Assembly (NCBI GenBank): GCA_023430775.1
Contig: JAEYYY010000395.1
Span: 1 to 38,652, forward strand
Source of the DNA: Pseudomonadota bacterium
GTDB lineage: Bacteria > Myxococcota_A > Polyangia > Haliangiales > Haliangiaceae
DNA length: 38,652 bases
Reading direction: 5' to 3'
Shown: in pieces, positions 1-8,930 of the stretch
Numbering within the stretch: the first letter of the stretch is position 1
Layout: the number at the start of each line of letters is the position of its first letter
Notes under the pieces: generated by a model
Seen by the model: only the letters and a program-made list of their open reading frames with translations
The model's database searches: none
Told to the model about the DNA's origin: nothing
Position numbers and translations under genes: made by a program

Positions 1-186
1 GTGGAGGCGTCACCGGTCGCACGTCCGAAGGTGTCACCTCGCGTCGGCAGTGGCACCGCCGTGCATCGAACCCAGGCCGACTTCGCCACCGATCAGATCC
101 AGCCGCTGTGGCGCTCGCGGATGGCGATCGCCGGCATCGCGCTCGCGGTGATCGCGCTGCTGCTGGTCGTCGTGTTGCGCTCGTGA
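1..186 (+). CDS. C-terminal end of a single-pass membrane protein (partial)
   Basis: The frame is open from the first base to a TGA at 184-186, so this is the 3' end of a gene that starts outside the window; the GTG at position 1 need not be the start. The visible 61 residues hold a Pro/Ser/Arg-rich polar stretch, then a basic patch (WRSRM) and one hydrophobic segment of about 19 residues ending in LRS at the C-terminus. This is the layout of a tail-anchored protein whose soluble part lies upstream, for example a signalling or FHA/kinase-type protein. The sequence present does not allow a family call. Confidence 0.5.
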   Translation: MEASPVARPKVSPRVGSGTAVHRTQADFATDQIQPLWRSRMAIAGIALAVIALLLVVVLRS

Positions 187-191
187 ACCTT

Positions 192-217
192 CGTTCTCCG
201 ACGAAGAACGGTCGTTC
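192..217. terminator. Overlapping small inverted repeats after the first gene
   Basis: CGTTCT (192-197) pairs with AGAACG (205-210) across a 7-nt loop, and GAACG (206-210) pairs with CGTTC (213-217) across 2 nt, so alternative small hairpins sit just after the stop codon at 186. There is no clear T-run, so this is at best a weak or Rho-assisted terminator. It could equally be an operator for the gene starting at 323. The rest of 187-322 shows nothing else I can name. Confidence 0.22.
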
Positions 218-322
218 TATCGCGTCGCGTCGCGCCATCGACGTCAGCCCGCCGGCGCGAACGCGACAATCGTGATGGCAACTCCGAACGCCACTGGATA
301 GCCGCGCGCGGCGGTCTCTAGA

Positions 323-1759
323 GTGCGAGTCGTGCGAACCACTTCTCTGCTCGTTGCCCTGTCCCTCGCGGCGTGTGCCGAGTCGCCGAGCGAGCCCGAC
401 GACCTGCTCGATCCCGACAAGAGCGACACCACGCCACCGACGCCCGCGACGAACTATGGCGAGACCTGCGGCGACGGCACCGACGACGATGGCGACGGCA
501 AGATCGACGAGGATTGCGCGCCGAGCCTGTTCGCCGGCGTCTTCGCACCGATGGTCTCGCAGGATCCGATCCTCGGCACGATCGAGAGCGCGTCCGGTCG
601 GTCGCTCGGCGTGCTGCAGACCTATCACACGACCAGCAAGGCCGGCATCGACAAGACCGGACCCGATCTCGCGAAGATCTTCGCGCGCGGCCAGATCCCG
701 CACTTCAACATCGAGCTCGATTACGCGAAGTCGGCGTACAGCGCCCCGACCGCGAATCCGCTCGCGCACGATCTCGCCGCGATGGGCGACACGATCGCGC
801 GCTCGCTGAAGAACAACCAGGGCCGGATGCTCGTCACGTTCGGTGCCGAGATGAACGGCAACTGGACGTCGTGGGGATGCCTGTCACCCGCGACGTACAT
901 CGCGCTGTACCGCGCCGCGCATGGTGCGATCACCGCGAAGCTCGATGCCTACGGGATCGATCGCCGGCGGCTGCGCTGGGTGTTCGGCCCCGACGCCAAC
1001 GGCAGCCCCGAGTGTCCGTCGGCGTCGGCGTACTACCCGGGTCACGCGTTCGTCGATCTGCTCGGGCTGTCGGCGTATCGGAGCGGCACAACCTCCGTCG
1101 ACGACGCGGTGATCGCGCCGATGAACCGGCTGTTCGCAGGCACCGGCATCCCCGCCGACGCGCGCCGCGATCGCTTCGTGCTGCTGCAGACCGGCTCGCG
1201 CTCGGTGACCGGACGCGACGCCTGGATCACCGAGCTGTTCGATCGCCTCGGCGCGGATCCGCGCGTCGCCGGCATCATCTACTTCAACGCGGCCGACTGG
1301 GCCGTCGCGAAGACCGGCACCGGCTGGTCGGGCCTCACCGGCGCGCTGCGCGATGCACCGGTCGCAGACAACGCGCTCGAGGGCACGTTCGCGCCGCACT
1401 TCTGGGACGTCAACTACAGCGATCCGGGCTTCGGCGAGATCCAGGCGCTCAAGGACCACGGCCTCACCACCGGCTGCGCCACCACGCCGGCGCGGTTCTG
1501 CCCGAGTGCTCCACTCGATCGCCGCGCCGCCGCGACGCTGCTCACCCGCGCCTTCGATCTCGACGAGGGCGAGGCCGACACGCACGTCGGCTGCGCCGCG
1601 GGATCGTGCAGCGATGGACCGATCACCGAGACCGAGCTCGCCGCCGCGATCACCGCGCTCGGCGGCACGCCCCCGGCGGCCAGCGACGCGCCGGCCACGC
1701 GTGCTCGCGCCGCCGTGTTGATCGCGCGCGGCGCGAAGCTGATGCCCAACAAGTTGTAG
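323..1759 (+). CDS. GH26-like lipoprotein with SLH-like C-terminus; probable inactive glycosidase
   Basis: Lipoprotein signal with lipobox SLAAC (Cys18), then an Asp/Pro-rich linker with an acidic Gly/Asp motif (about 49-65). Residues ~68-345 look like a glycoside hydrolase family 26 (beta-mannanase-type) barrel: the acid/base region reads FGAEMNGNWTSWG (Glu176), and the later strand reads FVLLQTGS, followed by a WITELFDRLG helix and GIIYFNAADW. Family members carry Glu as nucleophile where this protein has Gln289, and usually His before the acid/base Glu where this has Ala175. The 113-residue spacing is close to the 108 of Cellvibrio Man26A. Residues ~358-470 resemble one good and one degenerate SLH repeat (FWDVNY, GLTTGC, FCPSAPLDRR). 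Known for the family: mannan cleavage. Inferred here: surface polysaccharide binding rather than catalysis. GTG start chosen for the signal peptide; a GTG at 332 is an alternative. Confidence 0.72.
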   Translation: MRVVRTTSLLVALSLAACAESPSEPDDLLDPDKSDTTPPTPATNYGETCGDGTDDDGDGKIDEDCAPSLFAGVFAPMVSQDPILGTIESASGRSLGVLQTYHTTSKAGIDKTGPDLAKIFARGQIPHFNIELDYAKSAYSAPTANPLAHDLAAMGDTIARSLKNNQGRMLVTFGAEMNGNWTSWGCLSPATYIALYRAAHGAITAKLDAYGIDRRRLRWVFGPDANGSPECPSASAYYPGHAFVDLLGLSAYRSGTTSVDDAVIAPMNRLFAGTGIPADARRDRFVLLQTGSRSVTGRDAWITELFDRLGADPRVAGIIYFNAADWAVAKTGTGWSGLTGALRDAPVADNALEGTFAPHFWDVNYSDPGFGEIQALKDHGLTTGCATTPARFCPSAPLDRRAAATLLTRAFDLDEGEADTHVGCAAGSCSDGPITETELAAAITALGGTPPAASDAPATRARAAVLIARGAKLMPNKL

Positions 1760-1799
1760 GCCGGCTGGTCGCGCCACGGGCCTTGCGGTACACGAGGGC

Positions 1800-3116
1800 A
1801 TGCGCCGGTCGCTCGCTCTCGTCGCGCTCCTGATCGCTTGCAGCTCGTCGCCCGAGCCGCGGCCCGTCACACCGCCGGTGGTTCCGGTGACGGTGACGCC
1901 CGATGCAGCGACGTCACCGCCGGCGACCGGGCCGAGCGATGCCGCGCCACCCGTGGTGTCGCCGATCGATCTTCCCTCGGAGCCCGATGCCGCACTGGCG
2001 AAGCGCCTCGACGCCGCGATCGACAAGGCGCTCGCCGAGCAGATGCTGGTCGGGGTCGTCGTCATGGTCGCGCGCGACGGCAAGCTCGTGTACTCGCGCG
2101 GCGCCGGCTTCGCGGATCGCGAGGCCAAGCTGCCGGCCACCGAGCAGACGCTGTTTCGCTGGGCGTCGATGACCAAGCCGATCACCGCCGTGATGGCGCT
2201 CCACCTAATCGAGCAGGGCAAGCTCGGGCTCGACGATCCGGTCACCAAGTACCTGCCGGACTGGAAGCCGACCTTCAATGGCAAGCCCGCGACGATCACG
2301 GTTCGCCAGCTGCTCACGCACACCGCGGGCCTCAGCTACCGCTTCACCGAGGACCTCGACGGTGCGTACTGGAAGGCCGACGTCCCCGAGGGGCTCGGTC
2401 ATCCCGGTCTCGGGATGGACGACTTCTTGAAGCGCCTCGGCTCGGTGCCGCTCAAGTACGCGCCCGGCACGGCGTGGAAGTACTCGCTGTCGCTCGACGT
2501 GCTCGGCGCCGTGATCGCGCGTGCCGCGAACAGCGAGCTACCGGCGGTGATGAAGGAGACGATCTTCCGGCCGCTCGGCATGGTGGACACCGCATTCGCG
2601 GTCACCGATCGCCCGCGGCTCGCGTGGCCGTATGCCGGCCCCGACGACAACAAGGGCAAGCCGCCGATCCGGATGACCGAGCCGTACGACCTCAAGGACG
2701 GCAAGACGATCGTGCGGTTCTCGCCGGCGCGGATCTTCGACTCGGCGTCGTTCCCGTCGGGTGGCGCCGGCCTGTCGGGCACCGCGCGCGACTACCTGAT
2801 CTTCCTCGAGGCGATGCGCCGCGGTGGTGCGCCGGTGCTGAAGCCGGCGAGCGTCGCGATGATGACCGACAACCAGATCGGCGAGCTGTCGAAGAAGCTG
2901 ATGACGCCGGGGCGGCGCTACGGCTTCGGCGTCGGTGTCGCGATCGACCCGAAGTCGATCGCGCCACGCGGCAAGGGCACCTGGTACTGGGGCGGCATCT
3001 ACGGCACCGGGTTCTGGGTCGATCCGGAGCACGCGCTGTCGGTCGTGATGATGACGAACGTCGCCGGCGACTGGCCGTTCGACCGCTGGGTCGAACAGGC
3101 GATCTTCGCGAAGTAG
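1800..3116 (+). CDS. Serine hydrolase of the class C beta-lactamase / esterase fold, lipoprotein
   Basis: The ATG start gives a short lipoprotein signal (LLIAC, Cys14), then a Pro/Thr/Ala-rich linker to about residue 60. The catalytic SxxK motif is SMTK (Ser123, Lys126) in the context FRWASMTKPITAVMAL. The second motif is Tyr228-Ser-Leu in AWKYSLSLDVLG, where true class C beta-lactamases have YxN. A late block WYWGGIYGTGFWVDP, followed by a strand ending MMTN, fits the third motif region. The 438-aa length suits the family. Such proteins include esterases, D-amino-peptidases and beta-lactamases; the Tyr-x-Leu variant favours an esterase or peptidase over a lactamase. The lipid anchor places it at the periplasmic face or outer membrane. 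It lies 40 bp after the GH26-like gene on the same strand and meets the next gene tail to tail. Confidence 0.85.
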   Translation: MRRSLALVALLIACSSSPEPRPVTPPVVPVTVTPDAATSPPATGPSDAAPPVVSPIDLPSEPDAALAKRLDAAIDKALAEQMLVGVVVMVARDGKLVYSRGAGFADREAKLPATEQTLFRWASMTKPITAVMALHLIEQGKLGLDDPVTKYLPDWKPTFNGKPATITVRQLLTHTAGLSYRFTEDLDGAYWKADVPEGLGHPGLGMDDFLKRLGSVPLKYAPGTAWKYSLSLDVLGAVIARAANSELPAVMKETIFRPLGMVDTAFAVTDRPRLAWPYAGPDDNKGKPPIRMTEPYDLKDGKTIVRFSPARIFDSASFPSGGAGLSGTARDYLIFLEAMRRGGAPVLKPASVAMMTDNQIGELSKKLMTPGRRYGFGVGVAIDPKSIAPRGKGTWYWGGIYGTGFWVDPEHALSVVMMTNVAGDWPFDRWVEQAIFAK

Positions 3117-3128
3117 CTCCGGCGCTGA

Positions 3129-3848
3129 CTACGGGACGAGCTTGTAGCCGAGCCCGTAGACCGTGAGGATGTGCCGCGGGTTCTTCTGGTCCTCTTCGAG
3201 CTTGCGGCGCAGCTTGACGATGAAGTTGTCGACGGTGCGCGACGTGGGCGACGCCTGGATCCCCCACACCTTCTCGAGTAGCTCGTCGCGCGACACCGTC
3301 TCGTCGGAGCGCTCGCGCAGCAGCTTCAACACCTCGAGCTCGTAGAACGTCAGCCGCTTGCTGGTGCGGCCCTTGCTCATCGTGTGCTTGCGCGCGTTGA
3401 TCGTCCAGGTACCGATCGCGAACGTCTCGTCCTGGTGCGAGGACATTCGCGACTGGCGGCGGAAGATCGCGTTGATGCGCGCGATCAGCTCGGCGACCGA
3501 GAACGGCTTGGTGACGTAGTCGTCGGCGCCGGCATCGAGGCCGCGGATCTTGTCTGACTCCTGGGCCTTGGCCGTGAGGATGATGATCGGCACCGTCTCG
3601 TCGCGCTGGCGCAGCGTCTCGCAGACCCGATAGCCGTTATCGTCGGGCAGCATCAGATCGAGCAGCACCGCATCGGGTGCCCAGTCCATCGCCGCCACCA
3701 GACCCTCGGCACCGGTGCCCTTGGCCTGGACCTCGAAGCCTTCGAACTCGAGGGCGTCGCGCAGCCCGCGCACGATATCCGGCTCGTCCTCGATCACGAG
3801 GATCCGCTTCTTCGTGCCCTCGGCAGCAGCGGGGTCGGCCTGCGTCAC
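3129..3848 (-). CDS. OmpR/PhoB-family response regulator
   Basis: A 239-aa two-domain regulator. The receiver domain (about 14-130) shows the acidic pair Glu20/Asp21, phospho-acceptor Asp64 in VLLDLMLP, the switch Thr in IIILTAKA and the conserved Lys in YVTKPFS. The C-terminal winged helix (about 142-238) ends with the typical RTVDNFIVKLRRKLE recognition-helix region and the YGLGYKL wing. Its gene starts 3 bp after the stop of the histidine kinase at 3852-5528, so the two are translated together and form a cognate pair. The target genes cannot be seen here. The start is the ATG at 3848; the first ~13 residues are a non-conserved Ala/Asp-rich leader. It ends 12 bp from the convergent serine hydrolase with no obvious terminator between them. 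Confidence 0.93.
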   Translation of the reverse strand: MTQADPAAAEGTKKRILVIEDEPDIVRGLRDALEFEGFEVQAKGTGAEGLVAAMDWAPDAVLLDLMLPDDNGYRVCETLRQRDETVPIIILTAKAQESDKIRGLDAGADDYVTKPFSVAELIARINAIFRRQSRMSSHQDETFAIGTWTINARKHTMSKGRTSKRLTFYELEVLKLLRERSDETVSRDELLEKVWGIQASPTSRTVDNFIVKLRRKLEEDQKNPRHILTVYGLGYKLVP

Positions 3849-3851
3849 GGG

Positions 3852-5528
<1,677 letters not shown>

Positions 5529-5684
5529 GTCCCGGAACAGTTGTAGAGTCGCTGGGTTGCTTGCCGTCTCGAACTCGTGTTAGAGGGCAAAAGACGCTAG
5601 ACCCACACTCCGGACGCAGGGTCGGTCCCGGGTTCTGGCTGTAGTTCTCACTAGTTATCTGGCAAGGCAGAGAAGAGGTCCGGG
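5529..5684. promoter_or_regulatory. Divergent intergenic region, probable promoters for two genes
   Basis: This 156-bp gap separates the histidine kinase (minus) from the zinc-ribbon protein (plus), so it should hold a promoter for each. It is visibly less G/C-rich than the flanking coding DNA. A Shine-Dalgarno-like AGAAGAGG sits about 6 nt before the ATG at 5685. A short inverted pair, GACCC (5600-5604) and GGGTC (5619-5623), could be an operator half-site pair. I could not assign convincing -35/-10 boxes. Confidence 0.4.
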
Positions 5685-6608
5685 ATGGATTCCATCTTCG
5701 AAGAAGACGCCGACGAGGTCGGAGGAGAGATCGAAGCGTACTGCCCGTCGCCTCGATGCAAGGCCGACACGACCCACACGATCATCAGCATGTACGAGGA
5801 CGAAGTTCGTCGCGTGCAATGCGTGGTCTGCGGTGAAGTCCACGCGTATCGCAAACCGCGGGGCGACGGTGTCGAGGGCGATGGCGAGGGCGGCGCCAAG
5901 AAGGCGACGCAGAAACGGATGACGTGGGACGACGCGATGTCGCGTGCCACCGAGACCGACCTCAACAACTGCCGGCCGTACTCGATCCGAGATGCCTACG
6001 AGGAAGGCGACGTCGTCCACCACCCGGTGTTCGACATCGGCTTCGTCATCGAGCTGCTCCCCGACAACAAGGTCGAGGTGATCTTCCGCGATGGCGGCTC
6101 GCGCATCCTGGTCCACAACCGCGGCGATCTCGCGTCGCGCATGCCGGACATCTCCGAGATCCCGGTGCCGCGCGAGGCCAAGAAGAAGAAGCGGGCCAAG
6201 AAGCCCGAGGCCCCTGCTGCCCCGGTCGCTCCGCGCAGCAAGGCCGAGGTCGAGGCCGCCGTGCGCCGCGCGCGCAACGCCGCGCAGGCCCGGATGGACG
6301 AAGCGCAGAAGACAGCCGACGAGCGCAACAAGAAGCTCAAGGCAGAGGCCAAGGCGAACAAGGGCAAGGCCAAGGCCGCGCCCGCAAAGGCCGCTCCACC
6401 TGCCAAGGCTCCACCTGCCAAGGCGCCGGCCAAGGCCGCTGCCAAGCCTGCGAAGCCTGCCAAGCCTGCGAAGGCTGCGAAGCCCGCTGCCAAGGCCAAG
6501 CCGGCGAAGAAGCCCGCTGCCAAGGCCAAGCCGGCGAAGAAGCCCGCTGCCAAGAAGCCCGCCGCGAAGAAGCCCGCTGCGAAGCCGGCGAAGAAGAAAA
6601 AGAAGTAA
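5685..6608 (+). CDS. Zinc-ribbon / Tudor-like protein with histone-H1-like tail
   Basis: Three parts are visible in 307 residues. First, a four-Cys zinc ribbon (Cys20, Cys25, Cys46, Cys49; CX4C...CX2C). Second, residues ~103-147, EGDVVHHPVFDIGFV...NKVEVIFRDGGSR, which resemble the small SH3/Tudor-like barrel found at the C-terminus of UvrD/PcrA helicases and in transcription-coupled proteins. Third, from ~165 to the end, an almost pure Lys/Ala/Pro tail built from PAKKPAAKAK-type repeats, as in eukaryotic histone H1 tails and bacterial H1-like proteins. Such tails bind DNA non-specifically, so a nucleoid or transcription-associated role is inferred. The start is supported by AGAAGAGG. The gene stands alone between a divergent kinase and a convergent kinase. 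Other possibility: a ribosome- or RNA-associated zinc-ribbon protein. Confidence 0.75.
   Translation: MDSIFEEDADEVGGEIEAYCPSPRCKADTTHTIISMYEDEVRRVQCVVCGEVHAYRKPRGDGVEGDGEGGAKKATQKRMTWDDAMSRATETDLNNCRPYSIRDAYEEGDVVHHPVFDIGFVIELLPDNKVEVIFRDGGSRILVHNRGDLASRMPDISEIPVPREAKKKKRAKKPEAPAAPVAPRSKAEVEAAVRRARNAAQARMDEAQKTADERNKKLKAEAKANKGKAKAAPAKAAPPAKAPPAKAPAKAAAKPAKPAKPAKAAKPAAKAKPAKKPAAKAKPAKKPAAKKPAAKKPAAKPAKKKKK
6393..6422 (+). repeat. Exact 15-bp tandem duplication in the H1-like tail
   Basis: The 15-mer GCTCCACCTGCCAAG occurs twice head to tail (6393-6407 and 6408-6422), coding Ala-Pro-Pro-Ala-Lys twice. It lies inside the Lys/Ala/Pro tail of the zinc-ribbon protein. Confidence 0.9.
6481..6554 (+). 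repeat. Exact 30-bp tandem repeat, about 2.5 copies, in the H1-like tail
   Basis: The block 6481-6510 is repeated base for base at 6511-6540, and its first 14 bases recur at 6541-6554. Each unit codes ten residues of the KPAAKAKPAK type. Perfect identity at the DNA level, including third positions, points to recent expansion by slippage or unequal crossover, so tail length probably varies between strains. Confidence 0.92.
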
Positions 6609-6630
6609 CGAGCTCGCGCTCGCGCTTCGG

Positions 6631-6653
6631 AGCCTCTCGCTCGAGGGGCTGGT
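6631..6653. terminator. Hairpin between convergent genes
   Basis: AGCCTCTCG (6631-6639) pairs with CGAGGGGCT (6642-6650) with one G-T wobble, followed by GGTTT. It sits in the 74-bp gap between two convergent genes, where a bidirectional terminator is expected. The T-run is only three bases and the loop is very short, so termination strength is uncertain. Confidence 0.4.
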
Positions 6654-6682
6654 TTCGGCGTGCCACGAAATCGGGGCGGACG

Positions 6683-7735
6683 TCAGTCGGCCTTGGGCTC
6701 GGAGTCCGGCCGGCGGATCTTCTGCTTGAACGGCAACAGCACGGTGAACTCGGTGCCGATGTTCGGCGTCGAGTCGACGGTGATCAGGCCACCGTGGAGC
6801 TCGATCAGGCCGCGCGCGATGTAGAGGCCGAGCCCGGCGGAGTCGGGGCCGGCGGAGGTGTGGTGCTTGACCGGCTGAGTGTGGAGGAACGGATCGAAGA
6901 TGCGCTGGCGGTCGGCCTCCTCGATGCCGATGCCGTTGTCGCGCACGCGGACGCGGGCCCAGCCACCGGGGTAGCGATCGCGCGGTGCCTCGTCGACGTG
7001 GACGTCGATGGCGCCTTGATCGTTGGTGTAGCGGATCGCGTTGCTGATCAAGTTGACCGCGATCTGGTGCAGCTTGTCGCGATCGGCATCGAGCCGCTCG
7101 ATGCGCTCGACGTGGGTCGTCAGCTTCTGCTTGCGCGCATCGGCGAGCGGCATCAGCTCGGTGACCACGGCCCGCACGACCTCGCCGAGATCGACGGGCT
7201 CGCGCCGCAGCACCATCTTGCCCGACTCGATCCGGCTGACATCGAGCATGTCCTCGACGAGGCGCTTCAGGCGGTGCGCGTTGCGGCGAACGGATGCCAT
7301 CGGCCGGGCGATCAGCGGCGGGAGATCGCCGAACCGGCCCTCGGAGAACAGGTCGAGATAGCCGACGATGCTGGTCAGCGGCGTGCGCAGCTCGTGGGCG
7401 GCGATCTGGATGAACTCGGCCTTGATGCGCGACTGCCGCTCGAGCTCGGCGTTCTTGCTGCGCAGCTGGGCCTCGGACTCGGCGAGCGCGCGCGTGCGCT
7501 GGCGAACGATCTGATCGAGGTTGGCGCGCAGGGCGCGAAACTCGGCGCGAGCGTCCTCGACCTCGCGGGTGCGCTCCTCGAGGACGTGACCGAGCCGCGC
7601 GGCCGCATCGAACAGCTCCGCCTGGGTCGGGCTCGCGGTGCCGACGCGCTCGAGCCGCGCGATCAGCACCTCGATCGTGCGCTGTGCGGCGGCCAGCTCG
7701 GCCTCGAGCTCGGGGATCCGGTCGGAGTCAGTCAT
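6683..7735 (-). CDS. Soluble histidine kinase, partner of the FIST protein
   Basis: A 350-aa kinase without a membrane segment. Residues 1-105 are charged and heptad-like (LEAELAAAQRT..., then RTREVEDARAEFRALRANL), a long coiled coil. HisKA follows with phospho-acceptor His114 in IAAHELRTPLTSI. The HATPase domain has N box LHQIAVNLISNAIRY, G1 RDNGIGIEEADR and G2 SAGLGLYIARG. The frame stays open further upstream, but that extension would run through the FIST gene; the ATG at 7735, 5 bp after the FIST stop, is the natural start. No receiver domain or response regulator is adjacent, so the phosphotransfer partner must be elsewhere. Context implies that the FIST protein supplies the ligand-sensing input. 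Confidence 0.9.
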   Translation of the reverse strand: MTDSDRIPELEAELAAAQRTIEVLIARLERVGTASPTQAELFDAAARLGHVLEERTREVEDARAEFRALRANLDQIVRQRTRALAESEAQLRSKNAELERQSRIKAEFIQIAAHELRTPLTSIVGYLDLFSEGRFGDLPPLIARPMASVRRNAHRLKRLVEDMLDVSRIESGKMVLRREPVDLGEVVRAVVTELMPLADARKQKLTTHVERIERLDADRDKLHQIAVNLISNAIRYTNDQGAIDVHVDEAPRDRYPGGWARVRVRDNGIGIEEADRQRIFDPFLHTQPVKHHTSAGPDSAGLGLYIARGLIELHGGLITVDSTPNIGTEFTVLLPFKQKIRRPDSEPKAD

Positions 7736-7740
7736 GGCAG

Positions 7741-8856
7741 TTATTGGGGCTTGGTGCCGATCGCGAGACCGGTGAGCGTGTGATTGCACAGCAGCATCCC
7801 CGATTGCTCGCCGAAGCTCTGAAATCCGACGGTCGGATAGGCGGCATAGGCAATTCCGAGCTGCTGCTCCAGGCCGCGCGCCGCCGCCTCCGAGTGGCGG
7901 GCGATGCACGAGAACGCCAGGAACGCGGACATCCCGTTGACCCGCGCCGCGGCAGCCGCCAGATCGCGCGTGGTCTGACCGATCAGATCGCCGGGCCGCA
8001 TGATCCGCAGCACCTGCCCCGGCTCGACGGCGCTGGCGACATGGATGTGCTCGCCATCGACGTGCGTGATCGAGCGAACGTACGGCACGCCATCGACGTA
8101 GCGCGCGAACGAGTACTGCGCGATATCGAATTCGCCGCCGAGCTGCGCCACGATCTCGCGCATCCGGGTCACCGCCGGGTGGCCGTCGAGCTCTCCGATG
8201 TCTCGGCCTGCGGCGGCGGTGACGACCACCTTGCTGTCGGTCGGCACCAGGTGGGCCGATTGCACCGCGACGAACGGCAGCTCGCTCTCGATGACGACCA
8301 CGATCGCCGCATCGCTCACCACCTCACCGCCCGACCACACGAACGGCCGGCGTGGCGAGGTGACGTCGGTGGCGGCGGATCCGCCGACGAAGCGGATCTG
8401 GGGTGCGGCCGCCGCCGAGCCGATGCAGCACGCCTCCTCGGCGCCGCACTTGCCGTCGACCAGCATGATGCCGACGTGGCGCGCCGGATCGAGCCGTTCC
8501 ACCGTGGTGCCGAGCGCGGCCGCGGCGGTCTGCACGGCATCGCGACTGCGCGTGATCGGTGACTTGGGGACGTCGGTGGCGATCCCGATCCCGAACTTGA
8601 GATCTCTGCCGTAGAACCCGAGCCCGACCGCCGCCATCCCCTGCGTCGGCTGCGGGCCGATCACGCCGAGCGTGGTGCCACCGACGACGGGCACGCCGAG
8701 CTCGCGGTACGGCAGCGTTCCCATCACGTCGGCGTCGAGTCGCCAGTCGGCAAACACGAACGCGAACGCGAGATCGGGCGCGCGCAGCCCTTCGACGATC
8801 CCGCGCGCGACGCGCTCGGAGTCCTCACCTTCCATCACCACTTGCTTCGCGATCAT
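7741..8856 (-). CDS. FIST (N and C) domain sensory protein
   Basis: A 371-aa cytoplasmic protein with the two-part FIST architecture. The N-terminal half contains LAFAFVFADWRLDA and GVPVVGGTTLGVIGPQ. The C-terminal half contains VVVTAAAGRDIGELDG, VRSITHVDGEHIHVAS, AFLAFSCIARH and, near the end, TVGFQSFGEQSG, which are hallmarks of FIST_C. FIST domains are signal-transduction inputs proposed to bind small molecules such as amino acids. The start is set at the ATG at 8856 because AGGTGGAAGG lies directly upstream; the frame continues 19 codons further but without support. It is followed 5 bp later by a soluble histidine kinase, so the two form one sensory unit. Several Cys (KCGAEEACC, near 145-155) are notable and could bind a metal. 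Confidence 0.88.
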   Translation of the reverse strand: MIAKQVVMEGEDSERVARGIVEGLRAPDLAFAFVFADWRLDADVMGTLPYRELGVPVVGGTTLGVIGPQPTQGMAAVGLGFYGRDLKFGIGIATDVPKSPITRSRDAVQTAAAALGTTVERLDPARHVGIMLVDGKCGAEEACCIGSAAAAPQIRFVGGSAATDVTSPRRPFVWSGGEVVSDAAIVVVIESELPFVAVQSAHLVPTDSKVVVTAAAGRDIGELDGHPAVTRMREIVAQLGGEFDIAQYSFARYVDGVPYVRSITHVDGEHIHVASAVEPGQVLRIMRPGDLIGQTTRDLAAAAARVNGMSAFLAFSCIARHSEAAARGLEQQLGIAYAAYPTVGFQSFGEQSGMLLCNHTLTGLAIGTKPQ

Positions 8857-8930
8857 CCTTCCACCTCGCTCGCGACCACTATACCGCCGAAAAGTTGCTC
8901 CGTTTCCGGGCATGCCGCTTCCATAAGGCC
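8857..8930. promoter_or_regulatory. Divergent promoter region between FIST and ParA genes
   Basis: This 74-bp gap separates two divergent units. On the minus strand TATAGT (8883 down to 8878) is a good -10-like hexamer about 20 bp before the FIST gene; no clear -35 lies at the right distance. The plus-strand ATG at 8931 is preceded by ATAAGG. Shared regulation of the sensory unit and the ParA unit is possible but unproven. Confidence 0.35.

Noticed and set aside
1800..3116. True class C beta-lactamase (resistance gene)
   Set aside because: The second motif is Tyr-Ser-Leu rather than Tyr-x-Asn and the protein is a lipoprotein with a long linker; an esterase or peptidase is more likely.
6393..6554. 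CRISPR-like array from the regular repeats
   Set aside because: The repeats are in-frame coding units without spacers of constant length and lie inside the Lys/Ala/Pro tail.
7736..7909. 58-codon N-terminal extension of the soluble histidine kinase
   Set aside because: It would lie inside the FIST gene; the ATG at 7735 directly after the FIST stop is better and the extension is Arg/His-rich.
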